Assembly (NCBI GenBank): GCA_001662425.1
Contig: BDDC01000112.1
Span: 9,691-73,690, forward strand
Reading direction: 5' to 3'
Origin: Chlamydomonas sphaeroides
Lineage: Eukaryota; Chlorophyta; Chlorophyceae; Chlamydomonadales; Chlamydomonadaceae
Length of the DNA stretch: 64,000 nucleotides
Shown here: piece by piece, positions 22,542 to 33,893 of the stretch
How the letters are laid out: each line of letters opens with the position of its first letter
Position numbering within the stretch: position 1 is the stretch's first letter
Notes under the pieces: model-generated
The model's database searches: none
What the model saw: only the letters and a program-made list of their open reading frames with translations
What the model was told of the DNA's origin: nothing
Made by a program: the position numbers and the translations under genes

Positions 22542-25500
22542 ATGAAGCTCAAGGAGCTGCACTCGCTGATGCAGGCGAGGCCGAGGGGGATCCACGGGGG
22601 CGTGGCAGGGGGGTGGCAGCGGGGCTGGGACGGCTGCGCCAGTACGTGGCGTGACGTGGGCATAGGCCCAGCTGCCACGTCGTGTGGGCGGGGGCGGCGA
22701 GGGCAGAGCGCCCGGGCCCTTAGGGCGGCGGCAGGCGTGCCACCTTGTCGCAGGGCCCCAACCCTCTCAGCCGCTACCCCAGCCCGCCCTCTCCCGCCCC
22801 TCCTTGCCCACGAACAACCCCATCCCCGTGCGCCCCGGCACGACCCCAAGCAGCCCTCGCCCCCATCCCCCTTCCCCGCCACCGCCCGCAGGACATTGCG
22901 CCCTTTGCCCGGCCCAAGACCGAGCTGGAGCAGTACCCCACGGGCCCCCACCTGGCTTCGCGGATGCTGTTTGCGGTGGACAGCAGCTATGACGAGTTCG
23001 ACGGCAAGACCGTGGTCGACCTGGGCTGCGGCACGGTGGGTTCCAAGATCAGGGGTCATGCTGCGGGAGGTGCGGGTTGACGTGCGTGCAAACGTGTGCT
23101 GGGGAAGGCAGTCGGTGCCAGGGTGGACAGCTGCTGCGGCGAGCTCCATAGGGGGAGGGCCGTGGGGCGGACCTGGGCTGCGGCACGGGTGTTGATGGGG
23201 CCTGGTGGATGGGTGTCAGGAGGGGCCGAGGGCTGCAGCTGGGAGTGGCCGTGGGCAGGGACCGGAGCGGGCCTGCAGGCTGCAGCACGGTGTGGGCGGC
23301 AGCGGGGGATGCGGCGGAGCCCAGCGTGAATCGCTATGGTGGGGTGGACGCAGCCCCTCCCCTGGCCCCCTTGGCCCCGCTGTGCGGGCCCAGGCGCACA
23401 CACACGTGCACATGGGCCCCACCCGCATCGCCCTGTCCTCTCCCTCGCCCCTATTCCTCCCCAGGCCATGCTGTGCATCGGTGCCGCCCTGCTGGGAGCC
23501 CGCCACAATGTGGGGGCCGAACACCCCTCACCCATACACACAGCGCGTCCTTCCCCTTCCTTCCCCTCTCTTCCCCCTCCCTGCCAGGCCATGCTGTCCA
23601 TCGGCGCCGCCCTGCTGGGAGCCCGTCACGTGGTGGGGGTGGACATCGACCCCGAGGCGCTCGAGGTGTGGCCGCAAGGGAGGCGTCCGAGCGGGCGGGA
23701 GCGGGCCCGACGCAAGGGCCAGGCACCCGCACGTGCGGTCTCGAGGGCGCGGACAAGGCCGTGACATGGCCGGCGACAGGCCGCTCGGCGGCCGTCCTGC
23801 TGCGTGTTTAGCTGCCGTGTGGTCTGGCTGGGCCTGGACGTGGGGTAAGGGCAGGCCCCGGGCGGCCTTGGGGCGAGCGGGCCGAGGGCCGAGGGCGGAG
23901 TCCACCTGGCCCGCTCGCCGCGCTCTTCCTGACTCTCCCTCCCTGCTCCTCCCCACCTGGCCCGCCCAACCCACAGCTGGCGGCCGACAACATGGCCCAG
24001 TTCAGCGGCGAGGACGACGAGCCGCTGCCGGTGGGGCCGTGCGTGCGTGCTGGAGGGCTGGATGGCGGGCACAGGGGCCACTGGCTGGGGTAGAGCTACG
24101 GGCGCGTTGGGCGAGGGAGGGGGCGCGGCCGGGGGGCCGCGGGGTGGTTGCGAGTGCGGCAGTCAGCGGCTGCTGTGCAGCGGCTTGCGGTCACCCGGAG
24201 GGGCGGCAGCGTCCCGTCCCACGGACCGGTTTGGGCCGCCCTTCCCGTGGCTGCCATGGCGGCCGGCAGCACGGCCCGCTGGCCCCAGACACCTCCTGCG
24301 GGTGGTGGCTGGCTGACGTGCGGCTCGCTTCCGGCCTCTCCAGCCCCGTCGCGCTCGCGGCGTGCTGTTGCCCCACCGCCCCTGCCCACCTCCCCTCTCG
24401 TGAGTCTCCCCACGTATTGACCACCTCAGCTGAGACCTCACCCAACACATGCCCCCTCCGAACCCTGCGTCTCCCCCCCAGATCGACCTGGTGCTGGCTG
24501 ACGTGCGCGAGCTGCCCAGCCGGCTGCCGCTGCTGACCGCCGACACCGTAATCATGAACCCGCCCTTTGGCACCAAGCAAAAGGTGCGCTCGGCGACCAT
24601 GCCGAGTCGGCCCGCGGTGCGATACGCCTGGCGCAGCGCAGGATCCGGCTGCCGCTGCCGCCCGGGTGTGCGGCCAATTTTCCGGAAGGGCTCCCGCCCC
24701 CCCGGACCCCCGCCCCCGTTAGGGGTGGCGCCTTCGGCGCCCGGGTTCTGGGAGATACGCTCTGAGGGCTGGCCAGTACCCGGAGGGTACTATAAAAAGA
24801 AGGGCCCTAGATTATTTTCGAGACCCTGCTGTGCGGCTCCCCCTCTTTACCCATCGCGCCCCGCTCATGGTACCATTACACACAACCCCCAAGGGGGCGT
24901 GTTGCTTTAAACGTAAAGATCAATGCATTCCCCCCCCCAGGGCGTGGACATGGCCTTCCTTCGCTCCGCCTTTGCGGTGGCAACCACCTCTGTCTACTCG
25001 CTGCACAAGAGCTCAACCCGGGAGTTCATCGCCAAGACGGCCACTCGGTGCGAGGGAGGGACAGTGGCGGTGTTGTGAGCCCGCAAGATTAAGTTAACAC
25101 GGAATTGCGCCAACACGGTTTCCTACTTGTCGCCGTCTGTTGCTCTTGATGTCGGGGCCCCCTGGCATGGCCCACCGGCACTCGGTGCGGCAGTGCAGGG
25201 TGGTGGGGCCGCGGTGGTGGGGGTGGTGGGGAGAGGCGGGGTTCTCTGGGAGCTCCACTCGTCGGGAGAGTGCAAGTTGGCAGAGTGGCGAAGGGAGGGC
25301 AGGCTGCATCTCCAGGCGTCCTGGCGTGCCGTACGCCACCACGCCACCTCGCTATCACGCCACCTTCCCTCCGCATGCTTCCATCCCTTCCTCCCGCACT
25401 CCTCCCACCAACCCCAGCGAGCTGGGTGCCCGCAGCGCCGAGGTGCTGGCGCAGCTGCGCTACGACCTGCCCGCCACCATGAAGTTCCACAAGTGAGGTT

Positions 25501-26118
25501 GGATGCACATGTGTTGATTCTGTGATTGCATCTTTATAAGAGTCGCTTTATGATATGTAATGGACTGCGCGATGGGTGACGACCTCCGGTATTGAATGCC
25601 GATGATGCCCGCCGACGCCCCCACCAAGCGCGAGGGTGGAGGGGAAAAGCGACCCAGGCGGGCTCCCGGGGCTAGACGAACACACGTGGCTCGCCCGCTG
25701 GCGCTGGCGGCTGTGGGTGGGGTGGCGGGGGTCTGCCGCCGCCAGGCGGGGTGCTGGTTGTTGGTTCCCACCTGGTTGTGGTTGCCTTGAGCGCACTCCA
25801 GCGGCTCAAGCCCCTCCTTGCGCCATACCGGTACTCCGCAGGCAGAAGAGTGTTGACATCGAGGTCGACCTTTGGCGCTTTGAGGTGGGTGACGAGGCCG
25901 TGGAGGCGGCGGAGCGGCGGCGGGCGGCGGTGCGAGCCGCGGCGGGCGGGGCGGCGGGCGGTGGCGCGGCTGGCGGAGGGCAAGCTGGGGCGGGAGCGGC
26001 CCGCCGGCGAGCGGGGGGCAAAGGCGGGAGAGAGCAGGGGCAAGAGGAGGAGGAGGATAACGGGGTGGGGGAGGACGAAGAGGAGGAGGAGGAGGAGGAG
26101 GAGGAGGGGGAGGATTGA
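22542..26118 (+). CDS. METTL5: 18S rRNA adenine-N6 methyltransferase METTL5
   Basis: Eight exons join in phase to 289 residues: 22542-22574, 22892-23035, 23588-23665, 23977-24030, 24482-24583, 24941-25047, 25418-25492 and 25842-26118. Matches to the METTL5 family are extensive: MKLKELHSLMQ at the start, LEQYPTGPH, the SAM-binding VVDLGCGT (~52-59), VGVDIDPEALEV, the catalytic NPPFGT (~129-134), VYSLHKSSTRE, LRYDLPATMKFHK and KSVDIEVDLWRFE. METTL5 with TRMT112 methylates one adenosine in the decoding region of 18S rRNA. Human METTL5 is about 209 residues; here an extra ~70 residues follow, Ala/Gly/Arg-rich and then almost pure Glu. Intron 1 uses a GC donor (cag|gcgagg). The start is the only in-frame Met before the conserved block. 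Confidence 0.93.
24650..24930 (+). other. Palindrome-rich insert in a METTL5 intron, possibly organelle-derived
   Basis: Within intron 5 the composition changes and short palindromes cluster: ggcgccttcggcgcc (24727-24741), agtacccggagggtact (24775-24791), atggtaccat (24867-24876) and ccccc-aa-ggggg (24886-24897). A TATA-like tactataaaaag sits at 24788-24799. Volvocine mitochondrial and plastid DNA is known for such palindromic repeats, so a nuclear copy of organelle DNA is possible. A short mobile element is the alternative. No search was run. Confidence 0.4.
26041..26115 (+). repeat. GAG/GAC triplet run coding the acidic METTL5 tail
   Basis: Near-continuous gag triplets with a few gac, gaa and gat encode the Glu-rich C-terminus just before the TGA at 26116-26118. 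Confidence 0.85.
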
Positions 26119-26346
26119 GCGCGTGTGGGATGGGGGCACGGGATGGGGGCACGGGAGGGTAGGGTTCGTGGCTCCTGGTGGCTCCGGATGGCCGCCGGAA
26201 TGGGTGGCCCAGGAGCGACCTGTCGGAGCTTCTCAGGTCGAGCAACATCCCCGTAGACCATTATACCCAGTTCACTCAGCTGCAAGACACAATTATCCTG
26301 AAGCTTACCTACAAACGCCTGAGTACACACATCAAAGGACACAAGG

Positions 26347-28384
26347 ATGCTCCAATTCAGCTCTTCCTCTCTGCGGACTGGCACGCTGCCGCGCCGCGTG
26401 CGCGCTCAGCCAAGCAGCGTCTCGCGCTCTGTCGTCGCGCGGTCCAATGACACCGAGAGCAGCGCCACCGTCGCCGACCGACCGGCGAGCTCCGTCGATG
26501 GCGACGAGAAGATTAAGACCACGCTGTCTTCCCTTGACTCGCTGCTGCCCACGCCGGTAAGCTAAAGAGCGATAGGAAGGTTGCGAGGCTGTTGGGGCGA
26601 CTTTCGGGCCTAACTCTTGCTGGCCACCCGACTGCTCTGCGCTGAACCGGACGTGCGCCCCGCTCAACCCGCAGCCTCCTGCTCCCAAGCCCATCTCGAG
26701 CCCTTCGTCCTCCTCGCGCGCCGCGTCCTCCGCCTCCGCCTCCACCTCGGCCCCTAGCTGGCCGCAGCCCGCCAAGCCCGCGGCGGCGCCCGCCGCCCGC
26801 AAGCCCGCGGGCCTCTCCTTTNNNNNNNNNNNNNNNNNNNNNNNNNNNNNNNNNNNNNNNNNNNNNNNNNNNNNNNNNNNNNNNNNNNNNNNNNNNNNNN
26901 NNNNNNNNNNNNNNNNNNNNNNNNNNNNNNNNNNNNNNNNNNNNNNNNNNNNNNNNNNNNNNNNNNNNNNNNNNNNNNNNNNNNNNNNNNNNNNNNNNNN
27001 NNNNNNNNNNNNNNNNNNNNNNNNNNNNNNNNNNNNNNNNNNNNNNNNNNNNNNNNNNNNNNNNNNNNNNNNNNNNNNNNNNNNNNNNNNNNNNNNNNNN
27101 NNNNNNNNNNNNNNNNNNNNNNNNNNNNNNNNNNNNNNNNNNNNNNNNNNNNNNNNNNNNNNNNNNNATACTTGGCCCCCATATTCTTTATTGATCATAT
27201 CATTATGTCGACGATACAATTCTATCATTACTAAAAACCAAGACACGACGGCTGTATACGGTCCGGAGCTCTAGCTCCAAGCAGCAGTGTTTTTGCAGTC
27301 AGGCGCAACCCCACCTTGCCCGTGCCCGCTGCGCACCCTCGCATTGGCACCCTCGTCTCACCCTCCCGCCCGCCCCCACCTCGCCCCCTGCCCCAGGTGA
27401 TGGGCTTCTCGGGACTTGCACCCGAGGTCATCAACGGCCGCGCAGCCAGTGAGTCGTGGTGGAGGGGCGGGGGGCCTCAGGGGTAGCGGCAGTCCAGGCA
27501 GCTCCTTGCGGGTGTGGCGTCGCTCGCATGGCATCACCACGAGCTCCAGCCCCACACGCCCAAGCCCCACCAACGCCAGCAGCAACAGCAGTAGCAGCAG
27601 CTAGTTGCAGCAGCTTGTAGCCGGCGTGGCGGCGGTTCTTCAAAGCCACGTGTTCAGCCCGTTCCTTGCCGCCCACTAACGCGCCTCGCTTCGTCCCTGT
27701 CTGCCTTCCCTGCAGTGATCGGCTTCGTGTGCGCCATCGCCTCGGAGCTCAGGACGGGCGAGAGCGTGTTTGCGCAGACGGTGTCGGGAGGGGCCGGACA
27801 GGTGAGGGGCTGCGTCGGTGTGGGGAAATGGGGGCAAGCGTGTGGGGAGGAGGGCCGTGGCAGGCGGCGAATCCCGGCAACGATCACAACCTCGATGGCT
27901 GCTGCTCGTGTGCGGGGGCCCACTGCGGCCTGCACACTCCCGTTCCCTGTCAACAGTCCACGCCTGACACGCTCCCCTCGCCTGCCTCACCCCGCTCCCC
28001 CAGGCGCTCATCGTCATCTTGGCGGTCACCATCGCCTCCTTCGCGCCAGCCATCCGGGTGAGCAGGGGCAGCGTGCACCGCAACCCACCCACCCACCTCC
28101 GCATCCCGCCCAGCCCGACGCTGTCACGCGCGCCTTGTGCCCCCACCAAGCACATCTCGGCCGCCCCTACTGACACGTACCCAACTCCCCTCGCCCCCCC
28201 GCCCCTCCTCCCCGCGCAGGCCCCGCTGGATGCGGTGTTCAACAAGGCCCCGGGCCCCGCTAAGCCCACCGAGTTCGGTCCCTTCACGGCCGCCGCCGAG
28301 GGCCTCAACGGCCGCCTGGCCATGGTGGGCTTGGGGCTGCTCATGTTCTTGGAGGGCGCCGGCAGCAGCGCGTTCTTCATGTAG
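26347..28384 (+). CDS. Early light-inducible protein (ELIP), internal part lost in a gap
   Basis: Visible exons are 26347-26556, 26675 into the gap at 26822, 27397-27448, 27716-27801, 28004-28057 and 28220-28384 (TAG). The protein opens with a Ser/Arg-rich plastid transit peptide and an Ala/Ser/Pro linker. After the gap come two chlorophyll-binding helices of the LHC superfamily: PEVINGRAAMIGFVCAIASE and, near the end, AEGLNGRLAMVGLGLLMFLE, with a middle helix IVILAVTIASFAPAIR. Three membrane helices with ExxNGRxAM in the first and third are the ELIP pattern. ELIPs sit in thylakoids and protect against excess light by binding free pigments. The gap hides the end of exon 2 and perhaps another exon, so phase across it cannot be checked. 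Confidence 0.87.
26822..27167. other. Assembly gap (346 N) inside the ELIP gene
   Basis: Undetermined bases interrupt ELIP exon 2 and the following intron. Bases just after it are AT-rich and look intronic. Confidence 0.98.
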
Positions 28385-30074
28385 TTGCGAGGCGGTGGAG
28401 GAGGGAGGCAGGAGTGAGCGAGACGAGGGGCATGGGCTTGAGATTCGAGCGGGGAGGGGCGAGGGGAGCTGAGAGGGGCGGATGGGAGGCTTCAGATTGG
28501 AGCGGAGGGGTTTCTGAGACTGAGCGGAGTGAGGCGAGGCCTTCACTGAAACGAGGGACTCGAGCAAGCAGTGCAATGGAGAGCGTTGTGACAAGGAGAG
28601 CGCGAGTGAGGGAGCGTGTGGAGAGCGAGTGGAGCGAGAGGCAATGTGGCCATGACCAGGGCCAGCCAAGACTGTAACGTGAGGCTGTTGTGGCGCATAT
28701 GCGCGCCCCTGCAAGGTGCGGACGGATGCATGCGCACGGCCAGCCGGGGCCGCCTGGCGTTGCGGCGAGGGCGTGGCGTGGCTTGCTGCTGGGCGCACCA
28801 TTGTTCAGCAGCTCGGCCCTGATGGCCTGGCCAACAGAAGACCTGGCCCGGCTCAGGAGGATCACGCCCAATGCGTTACGCATAGGGCAGAATACAGCGT
28901 CCCCACCCTCCATGCACGCGGCTGCAAGTTACAAGCACAGCGGAGTAGAACCGCCTCTCGGAGCTCTCGTCGCGTTGCAGCTATCGCTCCACATGAGGCC
29001 GCAACAGCTGACCCATCCGCAGGCCAAGGCCGCTGGACCAAAACAGGACAAGCACAGGCCCGGCGCGTCCCCAGAGGGAGCCCTCATCGTCGTCGGCCTC
29101 CCGCAACGCCACACAGCTGCCCCAAGCACAGCGCGGCACGGCACTGCCGGCCTCGTAACCAGCCACCGCCGTCGTGTGACAGCGGCTCATATGCCATCAC
29201 CTGGCCTTGGCACCGTACTGTAGGACCAGGCCTGCAAGACACGTACCCATAACACCGATCACGTGCGGGAGGACGAACCAACCCACGCGTCCAAGCCGCA
29301 AGAGCCAACAGGCCAAAAATGCAACGGCAGGTGATTCTTGGGATGGTTTCAGAGGCCAAACCCTCGCGGGGCAGCGACGGCGCACGTGCCTTGCGCACAC
29401 CTCCTTCCCAGCATCCCAGGTGGTCTCGCCGCGATGTTTGGACTCCTGACGGCGCGCTGCACAGGAGCCCATTGCGTCAGCACCAATGATATATCTTCTT
29501 GACATCCACGAGTAGGATATCGTGTGACCCCTACGAAAGACGAGTAGCACATGTCCCTTGCCCACGACACGAATAGGATATGCAGCAGCCTAGCATCGCC
29601 ACCCCGGCACCCCAACACATCATCCCACCGAGCCCCATCCCCACCCGCCGTGCCCCAAACACGACCTACCGCCCTCACGGCGCAGGGCAAATGGTCCACC
29701 AATCATTGCGCAGGGCGGGGACACGAACAACCCGTATGCTATGCGCGCTTATTGCAACGACTATCGCCAAGCCGACCCAACGCAACCGAGGCAATGATAT
29801 TCTTCGCACCTTTCTCCGTGTCCCGTCCGTCTCACACAGCTGAGTCCCCTGCCTGCCACAGCAGCACCCCAAGAGCCACAGCCGGCCCCCGCCCGCGTCA
29901 AGTGGCCTCACAGAGCCGGAGCCAGCGGTCCACCAACCGCAGCACCGGGCGCCGCAGTTGGGGCCACGGCGCGTTGCTGCTCCTCCCCCACTCCTCCATT
30001 CGAAGTGGCGCGGCTGCGTGCTTGCTGGGCTCAGCGGCCCGGCCTCTATGCGGGCCGCACCGCAGCAGCACTGC
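28385..30074. other. Convergent intergenic region, ELIP and ABHD11-like 3' flanks
   Basis: No supportable coding region was seen in 1.7 kb. Bases 28385-28640 contain a purine-rich gagcgag-type stretch. The remainder is mixed sequence that must contain both 3' UTRs. Confidence 0.5.
28673..28677 (+). promoter_or_regulatory. TGTAA candidate polyadenylation signal, ELIP
   Basis: TGTAA occurs about 290 nt after the ELIP stop, a plausible 3' UTR length. Confidence 0.5.
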
Positions 30075-33000
30075 CTAGCGGCCACGGCCATCGGACGCGC
30101 GCCACTGCTTGACGTCGCCGCGGCCGCCGCCCAGGCTGGGCGCCAGAATGTCGTAGAGCCCAAGCGGGTTGTCGGAGTGCACCCAGTGGCCGCTGCGGGG
30201 AGACACGGGGTAGAGCAGGGGAGGGCCGCGTTTGGGTTGATGCCGGGCGTCACGGGCAGGTGTGTCTTGCGTGCGGGAGGACGGGCTGCAAGGCGCCCTC
30301 CAACTGTTGCGCCAGCTGGTGCTTTCCGGCGTCCGGTAGCTGTCGCAGCCGTGCTCCTCCCTGCCACAACCTCCGCAGCCCAAACACGGCCGCGCCCCCG
30401 CCCCCACACCTGTTCTCGAGCAGGTGCACCCGGTGGCCGCCCGCCTCTATGCGCCCTTCGTCCTCGCCGCCCCACCGGAAGGTGCTGTGCTCCGCCTGCA
30501 GGGCGTGGGCGCGCATGGGGCGGGAGGCAGGGCAGCAGGAGGCCGGCGGCTGCGTCCCTTGATCCGCGACGGCGCCTCCCCGCCACTCCAGTCCATGCCC
30601 CCACCAGGATCAGGGCCCAGGGGTATGCCGCTGCTCAACGCCGTCGCCGTTAGCAAAGCGTAGCGCGGTGGGGCCCACCGCCTGGATGCTACCTTCGGGA
30701 CGACCCCTACCCTAGTAAAACGGCCCCCATCCCAACGCCCCCGCCCTGGCACACGCGCGCCGGCCACCATGGCGCCGTCTCCCCAGCCGCGATGTCCCAC
30801 ACACTCGCAGCAGCTCGCAGCCGTGCCGCTGTTGTGGACGCACCTTGACGAAGTCCAGGTGCAGGCCTTGGGGCGGCTGCGCAATCACATCCCACAGCTG
30901 CGTGGTCTCGTACGAGCTGCGGGGCGCCGGCGGAGGGAGGGAAGGGCGACACAGCAAGGGCGTGTGTTCCAGTGTTAGGTAGAACAGAACCCCACACGTG
31001 GATGTTGCGTTGCCCCTGACGGCGGCAGTCGGCTGTTGCTGCTCCACCATCCTGGAGACAGGATGGGGGATCAGCAACACCCACAACGCGCGGCGGCAGG
31101 GCGAGGGAGGAGCAGGGCGGGCGGAGGCCAGGGAGGGTCGGGTGGCCAGAGCTCGCAGCCAGAATCGCCCACCGCTGCCCGGCTGACAGAACCCACTCCC
31201 CCGCGCTGCCTGTTTCCGCTCACCTGCATCGCGCCCAGGCCCTCGCCGTGCCCCTCACCCATCAGCCCTGTGCCCCGCCTTCGCCACCTGTCCTACCCCC
31301 GTCTACCTGTACAGCTGCGCGATGCCGTCTAGGTCAAAGGTCCACTGCTGCTGCCCCGCTCCGCCGCCGCCGCTGCCGGGCGCCGGCCGCAGGTTGGTCA
31401 CCACCCAGCGCGCGATGGCGGGCGAGAAGCCTGGCGGCGGAGGAGCAGGGAGGACAGGGGCGCGGCAGGCCGGAGCGGCACGAGGGTCGGGCGGAGCGGG
31501 GCAAGCAGGCAGGCAGCACGAGAGCAGGGGTGCGGTCGGCTGCTGGCTTGGCCACACGACCACAAGGCGCTGGCTGGCCCCGCGCGGGGGCGATGTGCTG
31601 CTCGGCGGCAGGGGCTGCTCCCCGCCCGCCCGCCCGCCCGCCGGCCGCAATGGTGCGCTCCCCGCCCGCCCGCCGCTGCCTGCCCAGCCCAACACACTGT
31701 ACGGCAGGCCACCGCAGCCGGGTAGCCTACCTGTCGGCTGCTGCCGCCCGCCCCAGCCTGCAGCCCTCCCAGCGCAGCCGCTCCGTACAGTGCGCAAGCA
31801 CCCCACAGCACTACACAGCTACCCTCGCGTGATACGCTACTACTGTCCTTAGAATTGTACACAGCCTCAGCCGCACGCATCCTACGGCAGCACGCCAAGG
31901 TGTGGCCTGCGCCCGGGTGCACAAAAACCAAAACACGCCCGCCCGACCCACCCGCGCCCGTGACCACGTCCATGACCGCGTTGCGCCCCGGCAGCGGCTG
32001 CGGCATGGAGCGCAGCAGCTCGATGAGGCGGCCGGGGTGGTCCGCCGCGCCGCCGCCGGGGGCCAAGCCACCGCCGGCGCGCACCTCCCCGGGCAGCGAG
32101 TCGAGCACCCACACCTGGGTGGGGGAGCGGGCCGAGGGCGGGGACAGGAGGCGGGGGCGGGCAAGCATAGGGCAGGCGCGGTGAAGGCGCGGGGCGAGCG
32201 GGCGACGGCATGGTGCGGGCGGGGTTTGTCGCAGAGCGAGCATGCGTGCTTGCTGCCTCGGAGCTGGCCCAACACACCGCATCCTTCATACACCACAGCA
32301 CAGCGACCTTGGAGATGCCACGACAATCACGACATTATTCTGTACGCTGGGGGTCCACCCATGCTCGCCACCACCTGGCCGGCAGTGCACGATGCTACAA
32401 CATATCAAGCATGTACACCGATTGACGCAGGAGGGTTGACAGACACCAGGCTCCTGGACTGGCGCTGCACAACCACGGCCGCCGCCCCGCCCCGCACCTG
32501 CAGCGGCCTCGGCAGCTTGCCGGGGAACTGCTGCACCATGCTCATCACCACCTTGCCGCCAAAGCTGTGGCCAACCAGCACGCGCGGGAAGAGCCGCAGC
32601 CGCCGGAGCAGCCCGAGCACGTCGCCGGCGGCCGAGGCTACCGAGTGGGGGCCGGAGGGGGCGGAGGGCAGGCGGGCGCTCTCTCCGTGGCAGCGCAGGT
32701 CAACGAGGAGCACCTGCCAGGAGGGGAAGCCCTGGGAGGGGAGGGAGGGGGCGGAGGGGAGCGGGAGGGGGGCGCCAGGGTTCGTGGCAGCACGGGGGAG
32801 CCACGCGGGAGTGCCGGTAGCTAGGCCCCACGCTCTGCGCCGCAGGGCCGTGGCAGCGAGGCACCATGCCACCGCGACGATGACGCTCGCCTGCGCCCTC
32901 ACCTCAACAGCATCTTTACGAAACCCCCCGAAACCTAATGCACCTGTTGCACAGCATGCGTCGCTTCCACTTGCATAAAGACATCATACATATGGTAGGA

Positions 33001-33893
33001 AAGCACCATTATGCAAGCTGCCCTCACCTCGACCAGCATCTTTGCGAATCCCGCCATGTTGCGCCTGTTGCCCAGGATGCCGTGCACCATGACCACTGTG
33101 GGAGGCGCGTGCGCTGCGTCCGTGTGCGACCAGCGCGCCTGCGGTGGTGGCGGAGGAAAGGGGCCGCGTGGACAGGGGAGGGGGTTGGAAGGGAGGTTGC
33201 CGCGTGGAGCGCACAGGGGCGAGGGCTGCGGCGGCGACGCAGCAGCGATAGAGAGGTAGGTTTGTCCGAGTTGCGCTTGCGCTTAGCAAATCTGGGCTCG
33301 GCCAGAAGGAAGGAAGGAAGCCTGGGCCCATTTTGAAGTGGGGGCCGTGCGGACTGGCTGGTACGCGTAGCCTGTGGGGATGCGGATCGATGGGGCGGGA
33401 GGTGACGCTAGGGACGCACCAGGGGGCCTTGCAGGAGCTCGTAGGCCTGTTGGGGGAGACGGGGCCGGGGGTCAGGGGCGACACGGGCGCGTGCGGGGCC
33501 ACTATAACGCCTGCAACAGGTGCCCACAGCCCCGCGAATAGGAAGGCTGTGGCGCTTACGATGTCCGTTTCGAGCTCAATCTCGTCGTAGCTAACGGAGC
33601 GCAGCGCGGACGGCATCAAACCCGAGCCGAACGTTGTGCTCGCGCCCGCAGGCGCGGCCGTGAGAAGGCCCGCTGAACATTGCAGGCGATTCTGCAGCCA
33701 CAATTGTAATGGATGGCGTTGAGGAGACTAGGTTGAAAGCTACTGCTCAAACGCATGCCGTCTGGGTGAAGCCCACCTGCCGCGCGCGCGTCTGTAGCCT
33801 GCTGCTGGCTGCTGGCCCGATAACTCGCTGGACTAGGCGTGCAGAGCTCGCATTGCAGGCATTCGCAGGAGAGCGAAGGCCGCGCAGAGCCAT
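30075..33893 (-). CDS. ABHD11-like alpha/beta hydrolase, probably mitochondrial or plastid
   Basis: Ten minus-strand exons give 394 residues: 33893-33777, 33691-33560, 33446-33420, 33138-33028, 32731-32498, 32114-31952, 31430-31307, 30916-30844, 30495-30410 and 30192-30075. The fold landmarks are VVMVHGILGNRRNMAGFAK (oxyanion HG near 111), VLLVDLRCHGES, nucleophile elbow GHSFGGK (Ser near 185) and catalytic GHWVHSDNP (His near 358). This order, with RNMAGFAKML after the HG, fits the ABHD11 esterase/lipase group. The first exon was found by phase: an ATG at 33893 opens an Arg/Ser/Ala-rich, acid-free segment (MALRGLRSPANACNASSARL...) ending at a donor, typical of an organelle targeting peptide. 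Exon 3 is only 27 nt. The acid member of the triad was not placed. Natural substrate is unknown. Confidence 0.85.
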
